Shown here in pieces: positions 25,581 to 35,017 of a stretch of 64,000 nucleotides of DNA. The notes beneath the pieces were generated by a model. It saw only the letters and a list, made by a program, of their open reading frames with translations. It searched no databases and was not told the origin of the DNA. The stretch lies in NCBI RefSeq assembly GCF_025949695.1, contig NZ_JAPDFL010000002.1:1-64000 (forward strand), written 5' to 3'. Numbering within the stretch: the stretch's first letter is position 1; every line of letters begins with the position of its first letter. This DNA comes from Pararhodobacter zhoushanensis. Its GTDB lineage: Bacteria > Pseudomonadota > Alphaproteobacteria > Rhodobacterales > Rhodobacteraceae. Position numbers and translations under genes: made by a program.

Positions 25581-26061
25581 GGCTCTCCCTTCTGTCCAGC
25601 CCCGGGCGCAGGGTAAAGCGCCCGGATGCGTCGCTGTTGTCAGCGCCCTGCCAGACTGTCCAGCCCCAGGACCAAATGCAAGATTTGTCCGGTGTACGCT
25701 GTTTTTCGGACTTTCACATGATGCGCGTCGCTCGCGATAGTCGAGGTTCGCGCCCTCACTTGCCAGCGTCGCCCTGAGCTGGGCGGGTGCCGCGCATCCG
25801 AAGCTCTCATCAGCCGTTTGAGGGTCGAGGTCTCTCTTTTTGCGGGCAGATTTATCCCACGGTCTCTTTGACAGGTCTGCTGATGTAGTCTGGTGACACC
25901 GCTGTAACCACCAGTTTAATCCCTGACCCGATGTGTGCACCAGAGCCACCGCAACGCGTTGAGCCCGGCAGCCGCAAGCGCAGCATTGCAACAACCGAGC
26001 GGCCCCGCCTGCCTTGCAAGCGGGGCCGGATCATCGAGAACACTGCCGTCGCAACGCGCTG
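25581..26061. other. Non-coding interval with one hairpin
   Basis: About 480 bp contain no convincing gene. A 9-bp stem CGGCCCCGC (26000-26008) with GCGGGGCCG (26020-26028) lies 34 bp past the acetoacetyl-CoA synthetase stop. It could end that leftward transcript, although the following bases (CTCGGTTGTTGC) are only weakly T-rich. Confidence 0.45.
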
Positions 26062-28056
26062 TCAGGCGCGTCTTGCCGCGAACGCCGCAAACCAGTCGAG
26101 TGCGGCCGGGTTCTTGGTGGCGTCACGGCTGGCGACTTTGTCGACCGGCTGGCCCAGCAGCAGTTTGCGCACCGGGACTTCCATCTTCTTGCCGGTCAGC
26201 GTGGTCGGGATCTCGGGGGCGGCGACGATCTCGTCGGGGACGTGACGCGGGCTGCGTTCTGCGCGCAGGCGCTTGACGATCTCAGCCTTCTTGGCGTCAT
26301 CCAGCGCCACACCCGGCTGCATCTGCACGAACAGTGGCATGTAATAGCCGCCCTGGCCATCCTCGATGCAGATGATCAGGCTGTCGGCGACGCCGTCGAT
26401 CCCCTCCATCGTGCGGTAAATCTCGGCCGAGCCGATGCGCACGCCGAAGCGGTTGAGCGTGGCGTCCGACCGGCCCAGCACATAGCTGCCGCCGTGGTCA
26501 TTGAACCGCACCCGGTCGCCATGCCGCCAGATCCCCGGATACATGTCGAAATAGCTGTCGGTATAGCGCGCGAAATCCACGTCGCCCCAGAAACACAGCG
26601 GCATCGAGGGCATTGGCTTGCGGATGACCAGCTCGCCAACCTCGCCGATAACCTGCCGCCCGTCCTCGTCAAAGGCGCAGGCGTCGCAGCCCAGAGCGGG
26701 TGCCTGTATCTCGCCGGCGCGGACGGGCAGCAGGACGCAGCCGGCCAGAATGCCCGAACACAGCTCGGTGCCGCCCGATTGCGAGGTGGCGAAGAGATCC
26801 TGCTTCACCGCCTCATGCACCCAGGCCAGAATTTCGGGCGTTGCGGGCGAGCCGGTCAGGAACATCGTCGTAAGCTTGGACAGGTCATAATCCTTGCCCG
26901 GGACAATGCCCTGCTGGCGCACCAACTGCATGAACGTGGGCGAGACGCCGAAATGGCTGACGCCTGTGTCCTGCATGATCTGCCACAGCGCACCGGCATC
27001 CGGATAGGTCGGATGGCCGTCATACAGCGTGACCTTGCCGTTCAGCAGCGGGCCGGTCATCAGCGTGTTCCACACCATCCAGCCGGTGGTGGAATAGCAG
27101 AAATAGGTATCGTTTGGGGCCATGTCGAAGCCGAACGCGCCGTTCTTGAGATGCTCCAGCACGATGCCATGGTGGCCCTGCACGATGGGTTTCGGCAGGC
27201 CCGTGGTGCCAGAGGAGAACAGCGTCCACAGCGGATGATCCGAGGCGACGCGCTCATAGGTGAAGGCATCGGCGGGCACGTCATCGCCGGTGAAAAGCGT
27301 GTCCCACATCAGCGCTTCGCCGTGGAAAGCCGGGGCGCTGCTGGCGTCGGGCAGGTAATCGAGCATGACCAGCGAGGTCGCGGTCGGAAGCTCGGCCAGT
27401 ATGCGGGTCAGGTCGCCGGTGCGGTCGAAATTCTTGCCACCGTAACGGTAACCGTTCACCGCGAAGACCAGCTTGGGCTCGATCTGGCTGAAACGGTCAA
27501 TGACCGTCTGCGGGCCGAATTCGGGCGCGGCGGTGGCCCATGTCGCGCCAATCGCGGTCGAGGCGAGCATGGCGATCACGGTTTCGGGGATGTTGGGCAT
27601 ATAGGCAACCACGCGGTCGCCCTTTTGCACACCCATCGCGCGCAACCGGGTGGCCAGTTTGCGCACCGCCGCGCCGACCTCGGCCCAGGACATCGCGGCC
27701 AGCGGACGCGTTTCGCTGCAATGGTGCAACATGACGCGCTCAGGGTCGCCACGCGTCTCGTTGCGCAGGATCTGCTCGGCATAGTTCAGCCGCGTGCCGG
27801 TGAACCAGCGGGTGCGCGGCATGGGGTCGTCGGTCATCACCTGATCGAGCTGACCTTCCATCTCGACCTCGAAAAAGTCGCTTACTGCCTTCCAGAATGC
27901 CGCAGGCTCGTTCACCGACCAGCGGTGCAGCGCCGCGAAATCGGTCAGATCGGGGCCGTTCTTGCCGACAAACCGCATGAACTGTGCGACCATCGAAGCC
28001 TCGCGCCGGTCCGGCGTCGCCTGCCAGAGAATATCGCCTTCCGCGACCATCATCAT
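26062..28056 (-). CDS. Acetoacetyl-CoA synthetase
   Basis: This 664-residue ANL-superfamily enzyme has an N-terminal acetyl-CoA-synthetase-type domain, the phosphate loop LFSSGTTGLPKPIVQGHHG (about 275), SYFDMYPGIWRHGDRVRFNDHGG and YVLGRSDATLNRFGVRIGSAEIY. The N-terminal FMRFVG and NYAEQIL segments are typical of acetoacetate:CoA ligase, which makes acetoacetyl-CoA from free acetoacetate with ATP. Three consecutive ATG codons (28056, 28053, 28050) follow GGGGGT; the third is best spaced. It is divergent from the TetR gene, and a TetR-type operator lies 85 bp upstream. Confidence 0.92.
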   Translation of the reverse strand: MMMVAEGDILWQATPDRREASMVAQFMRFVGKNGPDLTDFAALHRWSVNEPAAFWKAVSDFFEVEMEGQLDQVMTDDPMPRTRWFTGTRLNYAEQILRNETRGDPERVMLHHCSETRPLAAMSWAEVGAAVRKLATRLRAMGVQKGDRVVAYMPNIPETVIAMLASTAIGATWATAAPEFGPQTVIDRFSQIEPKLVFAVNGYRYGGKNFDRTGDLTRILAELPTATSLVMLDYLPDASSAPAFHGEALMWDTLFTGDDVPADAFTYERVASDHPLWTLFSSGTTGLPKPIVQGHHGIVLEHLKNGAFGFDMAPNDTYFCYSTTGWMVWNTLMTGPLLNGKVTLYDGHPTYPDAGALWQIMQDTGVSHFGVSPTFMQLVRQQGIVPGKDYDLSKLTTMFLTGSPATPEILAWVHEAVKQDLFATSQSGGTELCSGILAGCVLLPVRAGEIQAPALGCDACAFDEDGRQVIGEVGELVIRKPMPSMPLCFWGDVDFARYTDSYFDMYPGIWRHGDRVRFNDHGGSYVLGRSDATLNRFGVRIGSAEIYRTMEGIDGVADSLIICIEDGQGGYYMPLFVQMQPGVALDDAKKAEIVKRLRAERSPRHVPDEIVAAPEIPTTLTGKKMEVPVRKLLLGQPVDKVASRDATKNPAALDWFAAFAARRA

Positions 28057-28140
28057 ACCCCCATGTCTGTTGCGATCGTGTCAGAGACTACGCTGGCAAT
28101 AGCCTAAAAAGACAGCGCGAGCTACGGCCTGCGATCATTT

Positions 28141-28157
28141 ATTGTACGGCGTACAGC
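28141..28157. promoter_or_regulatory. TetR-type operator, site 1
   Basis: ATTGTACGGCGTACAGC contains the perfect inverted repeat TGTAC-GGC-GTACA (28143-28155). It matches the three sites at 29105-29165 around the consensus CTTGTWCGGYGWACAAG. It is placed in the promoter of the acetoacetyl-CoA synthetase gene and 154 bp upstream of the TetR gene. Confidence 0.75.
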
Positions 28158-28310
28158 AAGCGCTTGATCCTGTCCAGATAAAGGACCATGGCCGACCTCG
28201 GCGCGGCAAGGGACATGATTGATTGCCGTCACAACACTATGTGTTTTATGAAGTCTTTGGTTCTTTCCGGCTCGTCCTGATCCGAGGGGGCCCCGAAACA
28301 AAGGTGCCTT

Positions 28311-29045
28311 ATGGCCAAGAAAACCACATCCGGGCAGCGCCGCGGCAAAGGGGCGGGGCAGTCGACGCCTGAGCTGTCCAAGGCCCAGATCGTCGACTCC
28401 GCGCTGCGGTTGATCGATGAAAAGGGGCTGCAGTCCTTCTCGGTCCGCAATCTGGCCAAAACGCTCGAATGCTATCCGACCGCGATCTACTGGTACACGC
28501 CGAGCCGCTATTTCCTGATTGCCGAGATCATTACCGTCGTGCTGGCTGACGTGGTCCCCGACCTGTCGCTGGGCTGGCAGGACTGGCTGCGCGCGCTGTT
28601 CCGGCGGTATCGCGAGGCGATTTCGAAGCACCCGAATGTCGCGCCGCTGATCGGGGTCAATCTGGTGTCGAATGCCGCGGTCGATCTGGATCTGATCGAG
28701 GGGGCGCTGGCCAAGCTGCACGAGGCAGGTTTTCGCGATGAGGCGCTGATCAACGCTTACAACGCAGTGATCGGGGGCATGGTCGGGTTCACCACGCAGG
28801 AATTCGCCATGCTGCCGCCCGATGTTGAAGAACTTGAGGCCAATCTGAAAGACGTCCCGCAGCGCATCGACAGCAGCCAGCATCCACATCTCGCACAATT
28901 GGCCCCGCGCATGCTCGGCTCGGCCTTTATCCTGCGCTGGCAGAATGGGGCGGCACAGCCGATGGATGGCGCGTTTGCCACCTATGTCGAAGCCTTCGTG
29001 ACCGGGCTTGAGGCTGCCTTGGCACCGAACCCCTCCCAAGTCTGA
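28311..29045 (+). CDS. TetR-family regulator controlling both flanking operons
   Basis: This is a 244-residue TetR-type repressor. A basic leader of 20 residues precedes the helix-turn-helix (IVDSALRLIDEKGLQSFSVRNLAKTLECYPTAIYWYTPSR, about 27-66). The C-terminal domain resembles the TetR_C class, with LRALFRRYREAISKHPNVAPLIG. AAAGG precedes the ATG by 7 bp. Matching operators occur on both sides of the gene, so it most likely represses the leftward synthetase and the rightward aminotransferase-TRAP-hydrolase operon. Its own gene ends in a terminator placed directly before the second operator cluster. Confidence 0.88.
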   Translation: MAKKTTSGQRRGKGAGQSTPELSKAQIVDSALRLIDEKGLQSFSVRNLAKTLECYPTAIYWYTPSRYFLIAEIITVVLADVVPDLSLGWQDWLRALFRRYREAISKHPNVAPLIGVNLVSNAAVDLDLIEGALAKLHEAGFRDEALINAYNAVIGGMVGFTTQEFAMLPPDVEELEANLKDVPQRIDSSQHPHLAQLAPRMLGSAFILRWQNGAAQPMDGAFATYVEAFVTGLEAALAPNPSQV

Positions 29046-29071
29046 TCATTTTCCAAGCATCGCGCGCATCC

Positions 29072-29107
29072 GGGCCGCACCTCTGGGAAGGGGTGCGGCC
29101 CTTTCTT
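29072..29107 (+). terminator. Rho-independent terminator of the TetR gene
   Basis: A perfect 10-bp stem of GGGCCGCACC (29072-29081) and GGTGCGGCCC (29092-29101) has a 10-nt loop and is followed by TTTCTTGTT. The T tract overlaps the first base of the adjacent operator at 29105. Confidence 0.85.
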
Positions 29108-29165
29108 GTTCGGCGTACAAGATATTTCTTGATCGGTGAACAAGAGTACTTGTACGGTGAACAGC
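29105..29165. promoter_or_regulatory. Three phased TetR-type operators (sites 2-4)
   Basis: CTTGTTCGGCGTACAAG (29105-29121), CTTGATCGGTGAACAAG (29128-29144) and CTTGTACGGTGAACAGC (29149-29165) share one 17-bp inverted-repeat design. Their starts are 23 and 21 bp apart, about two helical turns, so dimers would bind on the same face of DNA. The last ends 55 bp before the aminotransferase start. Confidence 0.8.
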
Positions 29166-29220
29166 AAGAGGTGATTCCCGTCCGTCGGGCGCCACCTGCA
29201 AGACCATGAAGGAAGACGAT

Positions 29221-30612
29221 ATGACCGCGCCGGATAAACCCAAGATCGCGACCGAAAGCCCCTTCGCCGAGCGCGGCGGCCCGATTCAGGTGTTTTACAC
29301 GCCGCTGGACGCACCCCGCCGTCCGACGATCTCGCATGCCGAAGGGATCTACATGTGGGACACCGACGGCAAACGCTATCTCGACGCGACCTCGGGGCCG
29401 GTGGTCAGCAACATTGGCCACGGCAACGCGAAAGTTCTGGCGGCGATGAACGAGCAGGCCGCGAAGGTGTGCTACGCGTCGCGCGCGCTGTTCGAGAACA
29501 CGGCGAATATCGCGCTGGCCGAGCGGGTGGCCGAGTTGGCCGGTCCGGGGTTCGAGCGGGTCTTTGTGGTCTCGGGCGGGTCCGAGGCCACGGAAGCTGC
29601 GATGAAACTGGCACGGCAATACGCCGTGGCGCGCGGTGAAAAAGGCCGCTGGAAGGTGCTGGCGCGCAACCCCGGCTACCATGGCGCGACGCTGGGCGCG
29701 GTGTCGGTCACCGGCGATCCCGAAACCGACGCGCTGTATGAGCCGGTCATGCGGATCATGCCCCGCGTTCCCGCGCCCTTTACCTATCGCACCCCCGGCA
29801 ATATTGACGCCGACACCCATGCCCGCGATTGCGCGCAGGCGCTTGAGGATGCGATCCTTGAAGAAGGGCCCGACAGCGTTCTGGCCTTCATCATGGAGCC
29901 GGTCGGCGGGTTGGCAACGGGCGCACTGGTGGCCCCGGACGCCTACTATACCGCCGTGCGCGACATCTGCACGCGCCATGGTGTCTTGCTGATCTTCGAC
30001 GAAGTGATGAGCGGCGCGGGCCGCACCGGGCGCTTTCTGGCCGCCGAGCACTGGCCCGACGCGCGCCCCGATATGGTAACCTTGGCCAAGGGTGTCGCCG
30101 CTGGCTACACGCCGATGGGCATGGTGCTTGCGTCGCGTGAGATGGTGCAGACGGTGGTCGAGAACGGCGGCTTTCTGCACGGTCACACCTACAGCGCGAA
30201 CCCGCTGTCATGTGCGGTCGGTGACGCGGTGCTGCGCGAAGTGGTCGAGCAGGATCTGATCGGCAATGCCGAGCGCCTGGGTGTTCTGCTGGGCGACCGG
30301 CTGGCGACGCTGATGGAATCCTCGCCCATCGTCGGCGACGTGCGCGGGATCGGCCTGCTGCGCGCCCTCGAGATCGTGGCGGACAAGACAACCAAGACCT
30401 CGTTCCCGCCCAAAGCCAAGGCAATCTCGCGGATTGTCGAGCTGGGGCTCGAGCGCGGGCTCTTGCTTTATTCGCGCAGTACGGCAGGCGGGCGCTATGG
30501 CGAATGGCTGATGATCACCCCGCCGCTGATCATGACCGAAGCGCAACTTGATGAAATGATGGAACTTCTCACCGAGGTTCTGGCGGCTTTTCAGGCGGAA
30601 GCGCTCGCCTGA
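29221..30612 (+). CDS. Class III aminotransferase
   Basis: This is a 463-residue PLP enzyme with SGGSEATEAAMKLARQY (118-134), NPGYHG (150-155), D260 in LLIFDEVMSGAGRTG and the PLP lysine K290 in TLAKGVAAGYTPMG. It belongs to the omega-aminotransferase/BioA-like branch, distinct from the aminotransferase at 6179-7561. AAGGA stands 7 bp before the ATG at 29221; the ATG at 29206 would leave no ribosome site. It heads an operon with a TRAP transporter and an M20 hydrolase, suggesting an amine or amino acid released from an N-acyl compound. Substrate unknown. Confidence 0.9.
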   Translation: MTAPDKPKIATESPFAERGGPIQVFYTPLDAPRRPTISHAEGIYMWDTDGKRYLDATSGPVVSNIGHGNAKVLAAMNEQAAKVCYASRALFENTANIALAERVAELAGPGFERVFVVSGGSEATEAAMKLARQYAVARGEKGRWKVLARNPGYHGATLGAVSVTGDPETDALYEPVMRIMPRVPAPFTYRTPGNIDADTHARDCAQALEDAILEEGPDSVLAFIMEPVGGLATGALVAPDAYYTAVRDICTRHGVLLIFDEVMSGAGRTGRFLAAEHWPDARPDMVTLAKGVAAGYTPMGMVLASREMVQTVVENGGFLHGHTYSANPLSCAVGDAVLREVVEQDLIGNAERLGVLLGDRLATLMESSPIVGDVRGIGLLRALEIVADKTTKTSFPPKAKAISRIVELGLERGLLLYSRSTAGGRYGEWLMITPPLIMTEAQLDEMMELLTEVLAAFQAEALA

Positions 30613-30658
30613 GCTGCCCATAAGAAACCACTATAACGAACCAACAAGGGAACCAACA

Positions 30659-31675
30659 ATGCACCTGTCCGTCTCGTTCACCGCGTTGGCCGCTGCTGGC
30701 ATGATTGTCAGCGCCGCCACGCCCGCTCTCGCCGATACCCTGCGCTTTTCGCACTTCCTGCCGCCGGGCCATTATTTCGACAATGACGTCAACGCCTGGG
30801 GTGCGGCGCTGGACGAGGCCTCGGGCGGTGAGCTGACCGTTCAGGTGTTTCCCGCCGGTCAGATGGGCGCGCCCGCCGACCATTACGCGATGGTGCGCGA
30901 CGGTATCGTTGACGTCGCCTGGGTCAATTTCGGCTACACGCCCGGCGCGTTTCCGATTGCCGATCTAATCGACCTGCCGTTCTCGCTGGAAGTGCCGCGC
31001 GATGTGGCCTCGGTCGCGGTGAACACGTGGTACGCTGCGTATGCCGGTCAGGAAATGTCGGACGTGCATTTCTGTCTGGCTCATGTCGGTGCGCCCGGCG
31101 CGCTGCATTCGGCCCAGCCGATCACCCTGCCGTCGGACGTTGCCGGGCTGCAGGTCCGCCCGGCCAGCGGGTCCATGGCCCGCTTCATTGCTGATCTGGG
31201 TGGTTCGGCGGTGCAGGTGCCCGCGACCGAGGCCCGTCAGGCCATCGAGCGCGGCGTGGCGAATGCGATCACCTTCCCCTGGGGTTCGATCGATTTCTTC
31301 GGCATCTCGGACGCGGTGCCCTATCACATCGCCGATACGCTCTATTACGTCGGGGCGGGTATCGTGATGAACAAGGCGCGGTACGAGGGTCTGTCGCCCG
31401 AAATGCGCGCCGCCGTAGACAGCGTTTGTACGTCGGAATGGGCGGTTGGCGTCGGCGCAAGCTGGGTCGAGTTCGAGAACAACGGCCGTCAGGTGCTTGC
31501 CGATATGGGCCACACGATCCACGAATCGACGCCCGAAGAGCTGGCTGCCTGGCACGAGGCCGCGCAACCCTCGTATGACCGCTGGGCTGCAACCATGGTC
31601 GCCCAAGGCCTTGACCCGCAAGAGATCCGCGCCAGCCTTGACGCGGCGGTCGACGCGGCAGCAGCGGCACAGTGA
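30659..31675 (+). CDS. TRAP transporter solute-binding protein, DctP family
   Basis: This 338-residue periplasmic protein has a Sec signal (MHLSVSFTALAAAGMIVSAA, cleavage near ALAD). The mature part has the DctP fold, with the NAITFPWGSIDFFGISD segment and the helix around EMRAAVDSVCTSEWAVGVG. The substrate-anchoring arginine is probably the one in GLQVRPASGSM. It captures an organic acid, or an N-acyl or amino compound, for the DctQM membrane unit that follows; the stop overlaps the next start. Confidence 0.9.
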   Translation: MHLSVSFTALAAAGMIVSAATPALADTLRFSHFLPPGHYFDNDVNAWGAALDEASGGELTVQVFPAGQMGAPADHYAMVRDGIVDVAWVNFGYTPGAFPIADLIDLPFSLEVPRDVASVAVNTWYAAYAGQEMSDVHFCLAHVGAPGALHSAQPITLPSDVAGLQVRPASGSMARFIADLGGSAVQVPATEARQAIERGVANAITFPWGSIDFFGISDAVPYHIADTLYYVGAGIVMNKARYEGLSPEMRAAVDSVCTSEWAVGVGASWVEFENNGRQVLADMGHTIHESTPEELAAWHEAAQPSYDRWAATMVAQGLDPQEIRASLDAAVDAAAAAQ

Positions 31676-32151
31676 TGAACCGGTTCCTGCGTGCAATCGA
31701 GCTGGCAGCAAGCCTGATGCTCGGGGTCGTGACGCTGATCACCTTTGCCAATGTGGTCATGCGCTTCGGCTTTAACAGTGCGTTGATGGATTCGTTCGAC
31801 CTGACGCGCATGGCGCAGGGACTGGCGCTGGCCTGGGGGATCGCCGTGACCACCCACCGCAGCGAGCACATCACCATCGACGGCCTGTGGACCCTGATGG
31901 GTCCACGCGGTCGCCGGGTGATGGATATCGTGGCGCGGGTGATCACCGGGTCGTTTCTGTTGGTGCTTACTCTCGCCATGGCACAGCGCGCCTATCGCAA
32001 CATGCTGTCGAACCTGTCCACGGCCGAGCTGAGCATCCCGATCTGGGGCTTTCACGCGGCCATGACACTGGGGATCGCCCTAGCCTGCTTTGTGGTCTTC
32101 GCCAGCATCCGCCTTGTGCGGAATGGCGGCTACACGCGCGGCGCCGCCTGA
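31675..32151 (+). CDS. TRAP transporter small permease, DctQ family
   Basis: This 158-residue protein has four predicted helices: about 8-28 (IELAASLMLGVVTLITFANVV), 42-60, 85-107 and 125-145. This is the standard DctQ layout. The ATG at 31675 shares its A with the TGA of the binding-protein gene; a GTG at 31672 is in frame but less likely. It forms the membrane complex with the large DctM permease and uses an ion gradient. Confidence 0.88.
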   Translation: MNRFLRAIELAASLMLGVVTLITFANVVMRFGFNSALMDSFDLTRMAQGLALAWGIAVTTHRSEHITIDGLWTLMGPRGRRVMDIVARVITGSFLLVLTLAMAQRAYRNMLSNLSTAELSIPIWGFHAAMTLGIALACFVVFASIRLVRNGGYTRGAA

Positions 32152-32215
32152 CACCCCCTGCGACCAACCGCGCCGCCCGTCAGGGCGGCCGGGCAGCCTC
32201 GCCAAGGAATGGACG

Positions 32216-33508
32216 ATGTCTCTTACAGCTATTGCCCTTGCAGGGTTCGCCATTCTGGTGGTCCTGCTACTGATCCGTGTGCCGGTCGGCATCGCCATGG
32301 CGATTGCCGGTATCGCGGGCTTTTCGCTGGTGGTCGGGATTGATCCTGCCATCAGCATGGTCAGTCAGGTCGCCTTCAACGCGCTGACGGCCTATGAATT
32401 CTCGATCATCCCGATGTTCATCCTGATGGGCACTTTCGCGGCCAAGAGCGATCTCAGCCTTGAGATGTTCCGCGCCAGTCAGGCATGGCTGGGCCGGTTC
32501 AGGGGCGGCATGGCGTTCTCGGCGCTGGTGGCCTCGGCCGGATTTGCGGCGGTGAACGGATCATCCATGGCGACGGCGGCCACCATGACCCGCGTTGCGC
32601 TGCCCGAGATGGAGCGTAACGGCTATGACGGCGCGCTCTCGGCCGGGGTGATCGCCGCAGGCGGGACGCTGGGCATCATGATCCCGCCCTCGGCGGTGCT
32701 GGCGCTTTATGGTTTCATCACCCAGCAGAACGTCGCCGATCTGTTTATTGCAGGCATCCTGCCGGGTCTGCTGGGGCTGGCCTGCTATGCCTCGGCTATT
32801 CTGATCCTCGGCTTTTTCCGCCCCGCCAGCATGCCCGTTGCCGGGTCCAGCAGCTGGAGCGAAAAGCTGATCAGCCTGAGCCGCGTCTGGGCCATCGCGC
32901 TGTTGTTCGGCCTGATCATCGGCGGCATTTATGGCGGGGTCTTCACCGTCACCGAAGCCGCCGGCATCGGCGCGTTCGGCGCATGGCTGATCGGCACGCT
33001 GCGCGGTCGGCTGGGCGTCAAAGCGACGCTTGAGTGTCTGGGCGAGGCGCTGGCAATGAGTGCGGCGATCTTCACCATCGTGATCGGCGCGCTGACCTTT
33101 GGCTATTTCCTGACCGTCACCGGCACCACCACCGCGCTGATCGGCTGGCTGGCCAACCAGCCCGTCGGCCCCTACGGCGTGTTGACGCTGATCCTGCTGG
33201 GCTATCTGGTACTGGGTGCGGTGATGGACGAACTGGCGATCACCCTGCTGACGCTGCCCATCGTGTTTCCGGTGATCCAGTCGCTGGGCTTTGATCCGAT
33301 CTGGTTCGGGGTGATCTTTGTGATGACGGTGACTCTGGGAGTCAACACGCCGCCCATCGGGATGAATGTCTTCGTGATCAACTCGATTGCCCGGCATATC
33401 TCGCTGGGGCGGATTTACCGGGCCGTGATGCCGTTCATTGCGGTGGATCTGGTGCGCCTGCTCTTGTTGATCCTCTTCCCGTCCATCGCCCTCTATCTGG
33501 TCTATTAA
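32216..33508 (+). CDS. TRAP transporter large permease, DctM family
   Basis: This 430-residue, 11-12-helix permease has NGSSMATAATMTRVALPEMERNGYD and AAGGTLGIMIPPSAVLALYGF, the highly conserved DctM core, and LGVNTPPIGMNVFVINSIA near the end. AAGGA is 7 bp upstream of the ATG. A 64-bp gap with no gene separates it from DctQ. It is followed after 15 bp by the M20 hydrolase, so uptake and hydrolysis are linked. Confidence 0.93.
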   Translation: MSLTAIALAGFAILVVLLLIRVPVGIAMAIAGIAGFSLVVGIDPAISMVSQVAFNALTAYEFSIIPMFILMGTFAAKSDLSLEMFRASQAWLGRFRGGMAFSALVASAGFAAVNGSSMATAATMTRVALPEMERNGYDGALSAGVIAAGGTLGIMIPPSAVLALYGFITQQNVADLFIAGILPGLLGLACYASAILILGFFRPASMPVAGSSSWSEKLISLSRVWAIALLFGLIIGGIYGGVFTVTEAAGIGAFGAWLIGTLRGRLGVKATLECLGEALAMSAAIFTIVIGALTFGYFLTVTGTTTALIGWLANQPVGPYGVLTLILLGYLVLGAVMDELAITLLTLPIVFPVIQSLGFDPIWFGVIFVMTVTLGVNTPPIGMNVFVINSIARHISLGRIYRAVMPFIAVDLVRLLLLILFPSIALYLVY

Positions 33509-33523
33509 GCAAGGAATGTTGCC

Positions 33524-34811
33524 ATGACAGTCGAGACCGACGTTTCCCTGCAGGCGCGCCTCGCGCAGCGAAGCGAAGAAATCTTCGAGCGCATGATTGC
33601 CTGGCGGCGGGATTTCCATGCCAATCCTGAACTGGGCAATCAGGAACACCGCACTGCCGGGATCGTGGCAGATCATCTGGAGAGCCTCGGCTTTGATCAG
33701 GTGCGCCGGGGACTGGGGGGCTCGACCGGGGTGGTCGGTATTCTTGAGGGCGGTCAGCCCGGCCCTTGCGTCGCCCTGCGTGCCGACATGGACGCGCTCC
33801 CGGTGCGCGAGGCGACGGGGCTTGAGTTTGCCTCAACCGCAACCGCGCTCTGGGGTGGGGAAACCATGCCGGCGATGCACGCCTGCGGGCATGACGCGCA
33901 TACGGCCGTGCAAATGGCGGTGGCGGAAATTCTGGTCGCCGAGCGGGCAGCGATCAAGGGCCGTGTGATGCTGGTCTTTCAACCCGCCGAGGAAGGCCCC
34001 GCGCCGGATTGGCAGGGCCTGTCCGGTGCCGCGCGACTGGTTGCCGATGGCGTCTTTGACGACCCCAAGCCCGACGCGTTCTTCTGCTTCCACGTCCTGC
34101 AGGACGAACGCCCCGGCACCGCGGGCGAGATCCGCGTGCACGAAGGCGACGGCACCTATGCGATGAACCTGATGCGCATCAAGATCCGCGGGCGCGGGGG
34201 CCACGGCGCCTATCCGTGGCGCACGGTCGATCCGCTGCTGATCGGCGCGCAGGTGCTGACGGCGCTGCAGAGTATCCCGGCGAAGAATGTCGATGTGAAC
34301 GAGAACGCCGTCACCCTCTCGATCGGCATCTTCAAGGGCGGCACCAAGTTCAACGTGATTCCGGACGAGGCCGAAATGGAGGGCGCGCTGCGCTTTACCG
34401 ACACGACGACCGGCCCCTATCTGGAACAACGCGTCGAATCTATCGCCAAGGGCATCGCCGAAGCCGCCGGTGGCAGCGCCGAGGTGGACTGGTACATGCG
34501 CGTGCCGCTGGTACACAATGATACTGACCTGACCCGCCGCATGCGCCCGTCACTGGACCGCGCGGCACCGGCGAGACAAGCCGGTGGTCAAGGTCGAGAA
34601 CTGCTTTCTCGATGACGTGTCGAACTTCTCGCAGATCGCGCCCCTGATGTTCTTTACCGTCGGCGTCGGGCTGGATGAGGGCGACACCGCTGTGTCGGGC
34701 TTCCACCACGAACCCAGCTTTACGGTCAACGAAAAGGGCCTGCTGACCGCACTCAAGGCCATGGTCAATCTGGCGGTAGATTTCGGTCACGACGCGGCGA
34801 AGAACACCTGA
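33524..34811 (+). pseudogene. M20-family amidohydrolase with apparent C-terminal frameshift
   Basis: The first frame (33524-34615) encodes the M20D hydrolase of the hippurate/N-acyl-amino-acid hydrolase group. It has RRDFHANPELG (28-38), metal site HACGHDAHT (119-127) and catalytic QPAEEGP (153-159), then the lid domain. After LTRRMRPSLDRAAP it turns into non-family residues (ARQAGGQGRELLSR). The expected C-terminus continues in another frame from about 34575 to 34811 (DKPVVKVENCFLDDVSNFSQ, then FHHEPSFTVNEKGLL, which holds the last metal-binding histidine region). Dropping one base near 34568-34571 gives RAARRDKPVVKVE and an intact protein of about 428 residues. Either a sequencing error or a real inactivating change. 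Confidence 0.85.
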
Positions 34812-35017
34812 GCGCGTCTGCCGGTCCTGCGGGGGTCTGCCTTTTCAAGCCCATAACCGAAACGAACAATGAGCATCGCCAGCGGTTCGAGCAGCCGTGC
34901 CGCACCCGGATCTTTGGTTTTTCGGGGCGTGAACCCTGCTGCGATGGCCATCGCTGTCAGGCATCAACCGCCGCGATTGCCATCCGATCCGGGCGCGTGT
35001 CCAAGCCCGGCGCTGTC

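Noticed and set aside
26014..28107. 697-codon open frame on the + strand
   Set aside because: It is an antisense shadow of the acetoacetyl-CoA synthetase gene, rich in His, Arg and Gln with no domain.
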